This document shows, in pieces, positions 16,590 to 29,299 of a stretch of DNA of 64,000 nt (position 1 is its first letter; every line of letters starts with the position of its first letter). The notes beneath the pieces were generated by a model. It saw nothing but the letters and a program-made list of their open reading frames with translations. It did not search any database and was not told where the DNA came from. Source of the stretch: Azolla caroliniana (taxonomy: Eukaryota; Polypodiophyta). The position numbers and the translations under genes are program-made. The stretch spans positions 15,066,001 through 15,130,000 of the forward strand of contig JBHGNT010000015.1 in NCBI GenBank assembly GCA_043228905.1, read 5' to 3'.

Positions 16590-18930
16590 AAAGGTATGTT
16601 TGTCATTGTTGAGGAGACTCAAAAGGGGGTAGCAAATACATTCGTCGATGTAAGACTGCCAAACAATGTGGATGCACTTTTCGTGTTGATGTTAAAAGGT
16701 CAATTGGAGACTGAAAACAAGCAACCATCTCTGTATATGCCCAACACAAAGGCCATGATCTAAGTGCACCACATGAGGTATATCATTTAAAGTTGCATCC
16801 AAATGACATAAAATGTTGTATGGAGGATCTTTTTTATGTTAGATGTGCGAGGCACGTAGCAAGGATAAGCAGGAGAAAAGCTATAATTACACTTTTTGAG
16901 AGAGTCATGTTTAGGTTTTTTATGCTTACAAAGGAGGTTCAAAATATAGCTAGCAAGTTAAATGTTAAAAAAGTTATAGCCTAGATGATTGGACTACGAT
17001 GATACGAGAAGCATATGCATTGAAGGAACGAGGTAAAGTAGTTTATGTTCAACCGTATATTCTTACAAAGTAGGGTTTTGTTTTGATAATGCAAGATCAA
17101 TGGATGTACCACATGTGTATGCGCTAATCAAAGAATAATGTTTGGGCAATTGATTCTACGTTCAAGTCTAATGAATTTGAATTGCCTTTATATGTTGTCG
17201 TTGCTCCAAATGAGCAAGGGGTTGGCATCCCATTGCGGTACATGCTTTACACCAATGATGCAGGATCTCATCAAGAACAACTTGCATTGGAAATGACACT
17301 AAAGTTTATATTTGAGAGAATGGAAGGTGTTCGACCTAATGCCTTGGTAATAGACAAGTGTTGGGTAGAATACATTGCTTTGAAAAATGTTATTACAACT
17401 TATCATATTGTTGGGAGATGGTGAATGGTAGAAGGCAACAAACAGCTTGCAAAATATTGCTTTGGTGGTTCCATGTGAAGAAGGCTTGGGTTGACCATCT
17501 ATTGCCAAAAGTTAATGGCATGGAAAGAGACAAATTATATTATTGCATGTGCAAGCTCATGGATTGTAATAAAGAGGAAGAATTTAATCATGTATATGTT
17601 GAAATTATGGAAGATTACAAAGACCAGAAACAAGTTTGCATTTACATAAAAATTTGTTAGTGTAACTTGACATGGAGAAATACTTGGCCCAAGTTTGGAA
17701 GAATGTTTTCATATGGCCATGTCGACACTACAAATATTGTAGAGAGGCATTGGCAATACATTAAGTACACTGCATTTAAAGGAAGAATCAATCGATCTAT
17801 AACTGAATTGGTACATGCATTGATAGGAGATAGTGTGATATGGACATGGATGGGTGGTACCGTTCTCGAATGGTTTAAGCAAAAGCAAGAATTAAGTGAA
17901 AGTGGAAGATTCTTGCCTTGAGTAAATTGTAAGGAAGAGGCTAATAGAATGAGAGAGGCAGAAAGGATAATTGACAGATATGCCACAAATGCAACAACTA
18001 TTCAGGTAATGGATGAGACAAGATTGCACTTTAGAGTTTTAAGCATGTCAAAGGACAATACATGGTATAATATATATTTTCAATGTTCTTTTTGTGATTG
18101 CTTAGATTATGCATGTAAATGCAAGCACTTTATGGGTATTAAATTTTTTATTGAACAACACATGCCTCACTCACGAAAAGAGCTACATTTGATTGATGAT
18201 GTATTAGAAATGCGTGGTCAAGAGAAATGTGTTGATGCAAATGTCGACTTTGAGGGTGGCCATGATGAGTCAATATTTGCAGCTATTTCCCTTGTTAAGG
18301 AAACTTTGAGCAATTTTGAAGAGGCTCTACATTCTATCACTAAATCCAATGTTGATGTCACTAAGGAAAGAATGTTTACATTCTCTCATCAATTGAGGTT
18401 TGTTATTTCCCCTCCGATGCTAGATCAACCTCAAAATGGGAGTATTAGCAATTTGCAACAAAATGTAAAGGAGAACCCCTCCGGTAATTCAGTGCCCATT
18501 GTTAGCTTTGTAGTACCGTTTGAAGATATCGAGGTAGCTCCTATCAAGAAGGATAAGGGTACAAGAAGGAACGGGTGTGGCATACAAGGATGTCAAAAGC
18601 AATTTCGTCTACCGAGACGTACCAAGATTCAATTATATGCATTGTAATTCTTGGTTGCTAATATTGGCTAAAAACCAAACATCACATTGCAATCATTGTG
18701 ATAGCATGTTGCCCTTAAATCATAATCATAGTTATATCTCGATTGCTATGAAAACTTTGAAGGGCCAACGTATATTGATTAATGATGGGGTAGAGTGCAT
18801 AATAAGTGCTACAATTGTTGATGTTCATTACCCAGATGTTGTGGGAGAACGATGGTTCACAGTAATAAATAGCGGTGGAGTATCTATCACTAATATTTAT
18901 GCTTCAAAAGTTAAAATTATTGCAACATAG
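16590..18930 (+). pseudogene. MULE/FAR1-type transposase with SWIM zinc finger (broken)
   Basis: Frames in succession read like a Mutator-like transposase. First comes a Cys-containing DNA-binding start near 16640 (CKTAKQCGCTFRV). Then the MULE core reads WAIDSTFKSNEFELPLYVVV (Asp at 17152-17154) and VIDKCWVEYIALKN (Asp at 17353-17355). A WWFHVKKAWVDHLLP block and a WxxxFG-like segment follow. A SWIM finger, CDCLDYACKCKH, lies near 18095-18140. Stops and at least one frameshift (near 17385) break it. The last part (18577-18930), with CNHC, is in another frame and I do not recognise it. Such transposases cut and paste MULE DNA and are the ancestors of plant FAR1/FHY3 regulators; the breaks make a domesticated gene unlikely. 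Confidence 0.75.
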
Positions 18931-20568
18931 ATTTGTTGTTTAAAAAGATTTGTTCAGACTCTGGTATAATTGAGTTTTGCCAGGTTTGATTCTCATTCCT
19001 AAATCCATGTTTTTACTCATTCTTATATTCATATTTGTTAATTGTTGAATGGTAACCTTGTTTGGTGCCTTTTGTAGGGTTCATGGATATGAGAAGAGGC
19101 TGATGCCTTTTTGCAACTAGTGTGGTCGAGATTCTTCTCATTTGATATTTGACTAAGCTATGTACAATTGTTCAAAATAGTGTTGGAACATTGTATCTTC
19201 ACTTTTCAACATCTATAAAATTATACTCAAACAATATATCTTTTTTCAATATATGATTCTTGAGGAAACTTGTGTACCATTTTATTATGTGTGTCTCTTG
19301 ATTGATTATGGTATTTTTCAAAAAAGTATAATATGTAAGTGTTGAATTCTGTTGAATTAGCAAGAACAAAATTTGAACTAGCAATTTTGTTGGGTTTTTT
19401 CTATTGTTCCAACTCTATAATCATATGAAATTCTGTTTTGAAAGCATGTAGTATTGTGGGATATATGTTGCATGGCTTAATGCTACATGACTTAACAATT
19501 AGTGATGGGTTCGATAAAGATTGAGCTATACAAAATGCTAGTTTGAAATGCATCCAGATTGAAAACATCAGAGGCGCAAAAGGTATTTGTTCAGCTAACA
19601 AAACACAATGTGGTTTCATGGCGTACATTGTCATGTGGATTTGCACAATCTATTTTAAGCTTGATAAAGGCATCAAAAGTATGTGGGCCATATAGATCTG
19701 TTGAACACTTTTTGTAAAGCTAATATTGATAATGTACATAATTCTTATAATTCAATGTGCCATTGTTTTGTAATATAGACCTATGATTTTGGGGAGATCT
19801 TAGATGCTTTTATCGGTATGTACGATTGAGCACTGATAAAATGAATGAAGTCGGAATTTTTCTATGGCATCTTCTAATGTAGTAATGTCTTGCTACATTG
19901 TGTGTGTGTCTTATATCCTTTGCCATTCGATGATTGATCCCATGGTGCCAACCAAGATCAATGCATTTCAACTATTTTTTTCCTTTGAAGCTACCTTCTA
20001 CAATCTCAACATGAATAAGTTTGCAAAAGATATGGAAGAGGGCTCTTCTCCATGTGGAGATTATGTACATTTCCTAAATGAGTTGCATTCCATATGACTA
20101 TATTCCACTTTATATTGCTTGAATAGGTATCAAACTTTGCATAAATATCCACCAATGAAATCCATTTATTTCTACACATCATTGACCTCCTCAGGAGGAA
20201 CAGACACTAATGTCTCCTGTATTCATAAACTTTATAGCTCCCTTACTATTCTCCTTCATAGTGGGCATATCTGAAGATATGATAACAGATTATATGTATT
20301 ATATGTCAGTAATATCCAAAATGGAGAGAATATGTTAAAGTTCCACAATTTTTAAAACGATTGACTTGCTTCTGTGTCCAAAATGGGGAAAGAGTGTATG
20401 GCAAAACTCTCAAAATAGTCTCTGCTCTCATTTAGAGCAATGATTGTTGGTTCCGTATACAAAATCAAAACAATAAAACAAGGTTAGCAATTGGAATAGA
20501 TCATCTGTTGAAACCACTAACTTCTATTTCAAACTTCAAGATAAAAATTACACAAAACGTTATCACTC
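18931..20568. other. No gene seen
   Basis: AT-rich sequence with only short, low-complexity reading frames. I see no domain, RNA gene or clear repeat structure here. Confidence 0.5.
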
Positions 20569-20644
20569 AACGTAACATTTTATTGTAGTTGAGTGATAAC
20601 GTTTTTGTTGTAGTTATCACTCAACTACAATAAAACGTTATGTT
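20569..20644. repeat. 32-bp inverted repeat hairpin
   Basis: Arms at 20569-20600 and 20613-20644 pair over 32 bases with few mismatches, around a 12-base loop. A further partial copy of the arm start (GTTATCACTCAAC) precedes it at about 20559. It is followed by three GA-rich repeats (AACAAGAGAGGAAGCACATG and variants, about 20653-20770). A foldback element or the end of a MITE is likely. Confidence 0.7.
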
Positions 20645-20799
20645 GAAACAAAAACAAGAGAGGAAGCACATGGAGGAGAGGAGGAGAGAAAAAAAAACAA
20701 GAGAGGAAGCACATAGAGGAGAGGAGGAGAGAAAGAGAAACAAGAGAGGAATCACATGGAGGTGAGAGGGAGAGACTGAACATATCTTGAGTTGTGAAT

Positions 20800-21243
20800 A
20801 ATAATCGGCAACGGAACCGAACTGAACCACGAAACCGCGGCTTAACAGTTTAAACGTTTCGGTTCGGTTTCAACAATTAAAAACCGTAGTTTAAATGGTT
20901 TAGCGTTTTCTTTTTTACTTAACAAAAAACTTTAAAAATTTTAAAAAGATTTGTTTTTAAATAATCTTTTCATTTTCATGCCTTATTCTCACATTTTGGG
21001 AAAATTTAGAAATTTTAAATAATGAAAATTTTTAAATTTTTACAATTTTTTGAATTTAAATTTTAAATTTTGACCTAAGCTGAAAACTAAAACCGAACCA
21101 CGAAACCGTGGTTTTACCGGTTTAATGTCTTAACGGTTTGAATTTTTTTTAATGGTTTGGTTTAACGGTTTCGTGGTACGGTTCATGTTTCAACATCTCT
21201 AAACGGTTCGGTTTCAAACCAAACCGAACCGTTGCCGATTGTT
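20800..21243. mobile_element. Mutator-like MITE (444 bp) with 10-bp target duplication
   Basis: The ends AATAATCGGCAACGG and, inverted, AACAATCGGCAACGG match at 14 of 15 bases. Identical 10-bp flanks AGTTGTGAAT stand at 20790-20799 and 21244-21253. Inside the ends, CGAACCG-type and ACGAAACCGTGG-type blocks continue the inverted symmetry, and the core is AT-rich. A 9-11 bp duplication is typical of Mutator-like elements. No coding capacity. Confidence 0.85.
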
Positions 21244-21253
21244 AGTTGTGAAT

Positions 21254-24200
21254 CATATAAAATCACTTTGGGCCTGTGATTGATCTCCATTTGCATGTTC
21301 TTGTGTGTAATAAGTCTAATTGTGATTTGGAACATGATATATGCCCTATGCTAATATTTATTAATTTAAACATTAATTTAACATTTTGTAACTAAACATT
21401 AATTTAACATTTTGCTCTTAATCTAATATTTATTGTAGTGAAAAATGTTAGTCTTTGAACTTAATCTCATCGGATTTCCATGTGGAACAACCAAGGGAAA
21501 GAGGTTGAGTAAAGTCCTTGCCTAGAGAAAATGCCCAAAGGCCTTCAAAGGGGATTCATATAGGCAATTCACAAACTCTTTTCAAAAGCATGAACTTTAC
21601 TTTCCCTTTCGATACACTAATTCCCTTTGAAAGCACATGAGTGCCTTGTAAACATGAGCACCGCTTCAATCCATGGATGGCCCAAATCCATTAAGGATCA
21701 TTTGTTCAACAACCAAATCCACGAAAAGAGGCCTCAAGTCCACAAATCGAAAAGCAACACACAAAAGATGGTTAAAGGAAGACCCTCTCAAGAGCCTCAC
21801 AACTTCACTAGTTCAAGCTTCCCATGGTTCCGCTCAAGTAGCACATGTGTGTGATAATTCTATTGGTGAAGGCGGCAAGGTTCCTAATTTTGTGTTATTT
21901 ACAATGGATTCGCAGTTTACACCACATCATCAAAATCATAATTTGAGAGAACCCACATTTGATCCTCATCACAGACTAGGCCCCTCATCTCATCGATCAC
22001 AATCGGTCTTTTGTGGGCGTTAGAAAAGATATATTTATCGATCGATCGATGAAATCATGGAAGTCTAAAGGTCTTCTTAATTTAAACCTAACATTGACAC
22101 ACGCCTAATCACTAAACATGATTAAGAAATATGTTGTTCTTAATTAAGTAGATTATTGCTAGATGTAAAAACATGACTTATCTCAATTAAATAGATAATT
22201 GTTAAGTAATAAATATGTTACATATCTCAATTAATTAACGGGAAAAGCTACATACAAATGGGAGAGAAATAGGACCAAAGTTGGGGAACCCGGAAATCCT
22301 TTTTATGTACATGAGAGCCTAAAGGGTCCATTTCACACTACAACCTGTTTTGATTTATAATTGTCACATAATAAAGGCTAGTTCCCACAATTCACAAATG
22401 CTAACATGTTTCTTTCATATATTTGGTCTATCACCTATATTTTAGATTGAGAATGTTATGGCTTGGAGGAATATTAGAACCACAAAATATGGCATTATGA
22501 TGGAGCACTCATGAAACTTGTTTAATAATTGTTGGCTCTATTTTAATCCCTTTCTCTAAAATAGAGTATTTCCAGATAATCAACAACTCATAAAAAGCAA
22601 TGAGAAGTCAAAAGATCAGCGACAACTCTTCCACTCAGCACCGTCGGATCACGAAGGTAGACTTTCGTCACTACTCGATTGGTGGGTCTTGCGGTAAAGC
22701 TCCGGGTTGAAGGTGGTGGTGTTGCGCTAAGGCTTCTTATATTATTAATAAAGCTTCAAAGTAAAATTATGACAAGGGAATGGTAGGATGATAATTCTAT
22801 GCTCCTATGATCCTAAGCAAACAAATATTAATATAGCTTGGTGCCTTGTAATGGGAATTAACATTAGCAGTTTCATTAGGGTCCTAATAATACATAGATT
22901 GGTAACCCTAATGACAACTCATCTATTGTTTTAATACTTAACCGTTCCCTCTACTGACCAAAACAAGGGGTACAATTGATGCTTGTTCACATTGACAAGA
23001 GGTAATATATGAGTATGCGCACAAGTTCATATAGATGTTCACATACATTTAGAACAATGCGTCAGGGAGGCTTATAACTTTAGTTCTAATGGGTTTCTCA
23101 ACCCTCACCCCAACAAATCAAAATTTCTATTTGCATGCGAAACATGTAAGTGTGAAAGGTGATTAATGTTTGTCATAGAAGTGCATTTCACACTTTTCTG
23201 ATGGCTCCACCACATGAGGTGAAGTGTACCATGGTGGCATGTTTTCCCCCACCTTGTATGTCAATGAAAAAAAGTGCATAATTATGCATGAGAGTAGTGT
23301 GAATCCAACCTTATTTCCTTTGAATGAGCCCACAAGTATATTTGTTGATCTGCCACAAACCCTCTCTTGCACGTTTCTTTTCTTTTCATTTTACGTTTTA
23401 TGCTTCAAACCCTCTCTTGAAGGTTTCTTTTCTTTTCTTTTTACATTTTATTATGACAATAGTTCATGAGTTGGTGATATGGCAAGAGATGTGACACAAA
23501 TTACATGGCAACACCTTTCTTGAGGAGATTCTTGTTGCTCCCTACCATTGGGCTTAACTAAAGCCTGTAGATGCCTTTAAAAGTTTCGCCTTCACTGGTT
23601 TTATGTAGCCAAAGGGCTTTAAGCCAAAAACCTTCTCGATGATTTTTTATTACTTCCAAACCTTTACCACACAACCCAACAAAATTAAAATTATCATTTA
23701 GTTCTATTTTGCCTTGTGTGTTAGCAGGTTAAATATTTTTCTCATAATTCGCCTACCCTAGTGGTAAACTATTGAAGCCATAACTTAAGGTAATGGATTA
23801 AAAGCCATTGCTTTCATACATCTTTGTTATACCATGTATTCTTGGCTACGATTCAAAGCCACAATGTATCAAACAACCTTATAGTTTCCAAAGATAATGG
23901 CATAATTTTCTCAATTATGGCACATCGACCTCAATTGACACAAATAATTGCATCAAACTACCTCATGCAATAATTCACACAACCATCTCAACCCTGATAG
24001 GTCATCTCTAAACAATTGTAAGGCAATATTAACGTTGTCTCCAAACCATTGACACAATCATGGCATTTATGACCAATTGTGCATCATGGAGTTATGTATT
24101 TATTCCACTTTTATTTTTGTTTAAGTGAATTTAAAGTTTGTTTTGTCCTTTCATTTTTACTTATTCTAAGACATATATAAGGTTTGACACTTACGGGAAA

Positions 24201-25284
24201 GGGAATTTCTTACTTCATGTTATGGTGGCATGTCCAAGGACCAAGATGTCGTCGATACACCATTTGGTTCCTTTCCCTCTCACTCTCACACTCAATCATA
24301 TGCTTTTTCCATATGCACAAAAAAAAACCTTCTTGTCTTTAATACAATAGTGAGGGATTTATGGTAAGGAAAAGCTTCAAGGGTGTTGTAAGACTCAATG
24401 GAAATTTGTTCATAGAATTAACTTTGTTGTATAAACTACCGAAACAATATTCCCATTAGCCTATGTATTGCATAGAACTAACTCCGTTGTATAAACTACC
24501 GAAACAATATATCCCATTAGCCTATGTATTGTTGTGGTACTCTCTAGAGACCCAACAAATAGTAGTGTGTCTAACTATACCATAGGCCCAGTACCTAAGA
24601 TAGGCAAGCATGAGTGTATACACCAGGAAGGGCAAAGCTCTTGCTCTTTGAGCAAACAACTTAATGAGAAGGTGACAACATTTTATCGGTTAAGAATGGT
24701 GAATTGGGCATGTGGGAAGTACTCGTCTAACATCCTCCCTATTTACTCAATGAGAAGGTGACAACATTTTTAACGGTCAAGAATGCCAAATTAGGCATGT
24801 GAGAAGTACCTGCATGTCATCCTCCTCAATCACAGGAAAGGCATGGTTCCATTACCTTGTATGAAAACATGCCAGCATCTCATATGCCAACACCGAAGGC
24901 AAATGGCTTGGCCACGATTTTCCTATCCAAGAAGGGTACTTTCAAGGAAGAAATGGAAGATCAGAGAGTGATGGCCTAGAACGCTCCAGATGCTAGACAT
25001 CATATATATATATATTTACGTAAAAAGAAGGCCAAAGTTCATAATATACTTGAATGCATTGGCAAACATTCTTTTTCATATGAATGCAAATGAATGCGTA
25101 TGTTATCAAAACATTCTTATGTTTTTTTCCTTTACACTTTTTACCTTAACCTTAAAAGAATTTACCTTATAATAAATAATGAATATAAAATATGGTAATT
25201 CCCATACTTCGAAGGGTGTTTACCATACTCAAATGATTGAAACATTCTCGAATGCGAATGCACGTATGTTACATAAGGTTCATA
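21254..25284. other. Long gene-free stretch with local duplications
   Basis: No reading frame here shows a recognisable domain. A 60-61 bp unit is duplicated in tandem (24411-24470 and 24471-24531). A unit starting CAATGAGAAGGTGACAACAT occurs twice about 85 bp apart (from about 24663 and 24748). The rest is AT-rich, probably old decayed transposon or intergenic DNA. Confidence 0.5.
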
Positions 25285-25295
25285 CTATGGTCCTA

Positions 25296-25693
25296 GGCCT
25301 CCACCTCGACCTTGACCAACGGAGAAGCTCCATCTTTTTTCCAATCCCAAAGGCCTCTACCTCAAACTTGACCAACAGAGACTGCTCCATCTTTTTCCAA
25401 TCCCAAAGGCCTCCACCGACCTTGACCAACAAAGAAGCTCCATCTTTTTCCAATCCCCATGCCTCCACTCAAAACCTTGACCAACAGAGAAGCTCCATCT
25501 TTTTTCCCGTTCCCTAGCCTCAACCTCGACCTCGACTGATAGATAAGCTAGCTCCATCTATTTCCCGTCCTTAGGCCTCCAGCTTGACCTTGACCAACAA
25601 GGAAGCTCCATCTATTTCCAGGTCCCCGAGGCTTCCCACCTCGACCATAACAACAGAGAAGCTCCATCTTCTTTTTCCGGTTGCCAGGCCTCC

Positions 25694-25726
<33 letters not shown>

Positions 25727-25786
25727 AGCAAAGAAGCTCCATTTGTTTCGAAAAATTCCCCAAGGCCTTCACCAACAAAAAAAGCT
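25296..25786. repeat. Minisatellite, about eight units of 53-57 bp
   Basis: Each unit has the plan GGCCTCCACC-TCGACCTTGACCAAC-(A/G)GAGAAGCTCCATCTTTTTCC. The last full unit is lengthened by five copies of the hexamer ACCTTG. The array lies about 0.9 kb upstream of the LEA_2-type gene. Long reading frames on either strand across it are products of the repeat. Confidence 0.85.
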
Positions 25787-25905
25787 CTCTCTCTATTGTG
25801 TGTGTGGTCACGACTCACACCCACCCAACACCATATGGTCGTGATTATGGGTGAAAGCATTTAATGTTGCCCCCCAAAAAAACCCTGTTTCTCTGCACTT
25901 TCTGC

Positions 25906-26680
25906 AGATGATGATGATGATGATGATGATATGAGTGGCACCATGGTAGCTATGGCGTATTTAATCCTTCCCTCCTCCTCCTCCGCATCTCTCTCTCTCT
26001 CTCTCCCCTCTTCTGGTCGGCGTTTTCTTTTTCTTCTTCTCACCATAGCCATCGCTAGGTCCACCATCAACACATAATTAGAGAGACGCGCACTCTCTGT
26101 CGGATCTTCCTGCCTTGATCCTTCTGCTTCAACTCCAGCTCCAGCCCAACCCTAATCTCCACATCAGAAACCCTAATCTCCATATCAGAAACCTCACCGC
26201 CCTCATCCAAACCCTAATATCCTTCAGAATAACATTCGATCCGTCCGTTTTAATGCTCCAGCCTCACCACAAACCCTACTCCCTACTTCTCAACATGTTC
26301 CTGCTGCGTCGTTTAGACTGATGCTTGCCTTTAGCTTGATCAACACCCCGAATTCCTCTGAGTAATTCTGCACATCTAACTTTTTGTTTGTTTTATCCAA
26401 TATTTTTTTGTACAACTTATTTCCTTGTCTTCTTCTTCTTCTTCTTCTTTTCTTTCATCCTTTGTCCAATCCTGACCCTAACCCTCAATCTCTGGTAAAG
26501 TCTTTTCTTTGCGGCTTCTCTTTCCATTCTCTGCAGCCTCATGCTGTGGCCAAATCAAAACCAAATTCTCTAACTAACGGATCTCTTTGCCACTTCATTC
26601 TCGCATTCATTCATTCATTCATTCTTGCTGTCTATGTCCAGGAGGTTCTATCCAGAGAAATCAGCCCTAATTCTGAGGCC
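25906..26680 (+). promoter_or_regulatory. Upstream region and likely 5' leader of the LEA_2 gene
   Basis: An (ATG)n/(GAT)n microsatellite lies at about 25908-25932. CT-rich stretches at about 25978-26010 resemble the pyrimidine patch common at plant core promoters. I see no canonical TATA box. The stretch 26100-26640 has CT- and CTT-rich low complexity and could hold leader exons or a leader intron ending at CAG near 26642. Transcription start and splicing cannot be fixed from sequence. Confidence 0.4.
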
Positions 26681-27328
26681 ATGTCTGTCTTCAGCACTAG
26701 TTCTTATGGGGATGAATATTACGGCGGAAGGCCTGGTCACAATCGGCGCCGCTGCTGCTCCGCTATAGCTATCTGCACAGCATTCTTTCTCATCGTTCTC
26801 GTCATCCTCATCATACTAGTTATTCTTGCATTCACTGCGTTTAAACCTAAAGAACCAACCATCCATGTCGAAGATGTAAAGCTCCAACGCTTCAATGTGA
26901 ATGTTCAGAGAACTGGTCTCCTCTCCATATCCGTCTCCGCCAACATCACCCTCGCCATCGTCATCTCTGTCAATAACCCTAACAAAGCGAGCTTTCAATA
27001 CACAGACAGCGAGTCGCAGGTCTATTACCATGGCCAACAAGTCGCCATGGTTCCTATACCTTCAGGGAAAATTGGATCGCAAGACTCAGAAAATATATCA
27101 ACATCGCTTGATCTTTACGCTGATAAACTTCTGACGAACACGCACTTGATCAACGATTACTTTTCTGGTTCTCTTCCATTCGAGACGAGTACGAAGTTAT
27201 CAGGAAGAGTGAAGGTTCTTGGATTCATCAGACATCATGTGGATATCTCTGCACAGTGTAATATCACCATCGCTGTGAACAGTACCTCCATCCAAGATGT
27301 GGACTGTCAAAACACGGTCAATCTTTAG
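26681..27328 (+). CDS. LEA_2 / NDR1-HIN1-like (NHL) membrane protein, 215 aa
   Basis: This is the only intact host-type gene in the window. I chose the ATG at 26681 because it gives the usual family length and layout; the frame is open 99 codons further upstream, but that part is low-complexity and hydrophobic. Residues 1-26 are a short cytosolic tail with Tyr/Gly and an RRRCC cluster. Residues 29-54 are one strongly hydrophobic membrane span. Residues about 60-195 form the LEA_2 domain, with the hallmark VNNPNKASFQY at 97-107 and later hydrophobic strand repeats. Possible N-glycosylation sites (NIT at 88 and 194, NST at 200) lie beyond the span, as in type II NHL proteins. Family members sit in the plasma membrane or other endomembranes and take part in pathogen response or desiccation tolerance; the specific role here is unknown. 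No introns interrupt the coding part. Confidence 0.88.
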   Translation: MSVFSTSSYGDEYYGGRPGHNRRRCCSAIAICTAFFLIVLVILIILVILAFTAFKPKEPTIHVEDVKLQRFNVNVQRTGLLSISVSANITLAIVISVNNPNKASFQYTDSESQVYYHGQQVAMVPIPSGKIGSQDSENISTSLDLYADKLLTNTHLINDYFSGSLPFETSTKLSGRVKVLGFIRHHVDISAQCNITIAVNSTSIQDVDCQNTVNL

Positions 27329-28210
27329 CAAAGGAGATATGGTTTTTCTTCCGTTTCCTTCTCCCGTGAAATCTGCATTCTTTTGCTTTGAAGCTTTCCA
27401 TTTTCCCTATCTGAATTCCGTGGAGAAGTTTCTGAGTTTCTTTTATTTGTCATCATCTGTTATATTTTTGGAAGCATTTCTCAGTCTTTTGTATCTGGCC
27501 TCTACGGAAAAAAAGAAAGGCTTCTGCGTTTCCTTATCTATTTCTAAAGATTTGCTAATCTGTGGAATTAGCTTACACCATCCATAACTGTTATTTGCTA
27601 GGTTAACTTCCATTTTCCGTCTTTCATCTCTGAAGTTTCCTTTCAGCCTCCATATCTGTCATCTCCAAAATTAGCTTACAGTTTCCATATATGATATCAG
27701 CGAAAAATTAGCATACGTTTATCTGTACAAGCTTCAGTTGATCATATCTGTATCTCTGAAAGCTTCTGCCTTATTATGGACTGGATCATTTCTAGCTGTG
27801 AGAGCTTCTATATCTCGCTGTCAAAAGCTTCCATATCTACTCGTGAAAAGCTTTCAGTTCTGATGTTTACAAATCCAACTATACATATATTCTTTGAAGC
27901 TTAATTCCATATCCATCTCTCAGAAATTCCTGTTTCTGTAAGCCTGTCTTTGAATTGGCTTATAATTTATGTGTGAAAGAGCTTGGATCAGTTTCTATTG
28001 TCGTATTCTTCTTTAATGGGGCATTCCTGTATTTTCCAGATCTATTTCTTTATCTTGTCTATTAAATGTTCCCACATCTCCATATCTATGAATTTGAAGC
28101 TCTGCATTTTTACCATATCAGTGAAGCTCTGCTGTCCCTGATCTTCGAAAAGCTTCTTGACTTTTCTACCTCTGTTCAAGAAGCTTATCGCTACTGTTTT
28201 TCGTTGTGGC
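27329..28210 (+). repeat. Degenerate AAGCTT-containing repeat downstream of the LEA_2 gene
   Basis: Short blocks like GAAAGCTTC followed by CATATCTCTGT recur roughly every 30-60 bases, for example near 27392, 27731, 27757, 27804, 27826, 27846 and 28150. The family is imperfect. It would lie in the 3' untranslated region or just past it. No reading frame here looks real. Confidence 0.55.
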
Positions 28211-28216
28211 CTTCGA

Positions 28217-28282
28217 TACATGTGTATGTATGTATGTATGTACATATGTACATATGTGTGTATGTATGTGTGTATATATATA

Positions 28283-28313
<31 letters not shown>

Positions 28314-28580
28314 GTATGTATGTATGTATGTATGTATATGTAAGTGTATGTATGTATGTATGTACATATGTGTGTAGTTATGCATGTATGTACATATATG
28401 TGTGTGTATGTATGTGTATGTATGTATGTATGTGTGTGTATGTATGTATATGTATGTATGTGTATGTATGTATCAAATGTATGTATATACATATGTGTGT
28501 GTGTGTATGTATGTATGTATATATATGATATATATATGTGTGCGTGTGTGCGTGTGTGTACGTACGTATGTATGTATACT
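28217..28580. repeat. Long compound (TATG)n/(TG)n microsatellite
   Basis: About 360 bp of TATG, TG and TA repeats. Long reading frames on both strands across it (Tyr-Val-Cys-Met or Thr-His-Ile-Tyr runs) are artefacts of the repeat. Confidence 0.95.
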
Positions 28581-28599
28581 TTCCTACAATAATGTGCAT

Positions 28600-29049
28600 T
28601 CTGGGAATAACAATCTCTCTTAATCAATTGGATACTCTTATACATATGTAGTTGTTTCCTCAATTATTTATATTTATTGATCAAAATAGTCATTAACCTC
28701 TAGTGAAGGAAGTTTCTCCTTTGCAAAACATACCTTGAGCATTGCTTATTTTCTTAGTGTGTGTGTCTTGTGGGAGGGTGATATCCTTACTATAAGAAAA
28801 GGGGAATTGAGAGGAGCGAACCAAAGATTGTCGTCCTAGGGGCAGGGCAATACAAGTTGCCGATCAAGGATGCATCACTTTCATGCTTTGATGAGATATA
28901 AGATTAATCGTAGGAGGAGATAATATGTTGATGTTTATTTCAAGGCATTATCACCTGATCATGAGACCAAGTCCATGAGCACAAGAATTAAAATCGAGTA
29001 TAGCTAAATGCGCCAACTCCACATCAAAGCAAGAGGTCAACCCTTCTCC

Positions 29050-29085
<36 letters not shown>

Positions 29086-29155
29086 AATGGGTAAATATGC
29101 CATTTTTGTTGTAAACCAATTGTCTCATGGGCCAATTTTGGTCTTAGAAGACACT

Positions 29156-29219
<64 letters not shown>

Positions 29220-29299
29220 ACAAATACACACACACACACACACTCTCTCTCTCTCTCTCTCTCAAAGCTCTCTGTAAGTTCACTTCGGCCATCGTTTTC
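28600..29299. other. Gene-free stretch with CT and CA microsatellites
   Basis: Nothing coding is visible. A (CT)n run lies at about 29056-29081, and a compound (CT)n(CA)n(CT)n run at about 29163-29263, immediately upstream of the LINE-1 5' region. Confidence 0.6.

Noticed and set aside
21627-22023. Overlapping plus-strand frames of 75 and 116 residues
   Set aside because: No domain, odd composition and no supporting context; typical of non-coding DNA.
23750-23862. Possible A and B boxes (CTAGTGG and GATTCAAAGCC)
   Set aside because: Spacing of about 95 bases and no cloverleaf stems; likely chance.
25280-25860. Minus-strand frames with repeated KKMELLCWSRS
   Set aside because: They follow the minisatellite unit; overlapping frames on the same strand give the same kind of product, and no start or domain supports a gene.
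26384-26680. Longer N-terminus for the LEA_2 protein
   Set aside because: The extra 99 residues are CT-repeat-derived and hydrophobic, unlike the family; the start at 26681 gives the usual layout.
28166-28663. Long Thr-His-Tyr or Cys-Val-Met reading frames on both strands
   Set aside because: They are translations of a TATG/TG microsatellite.
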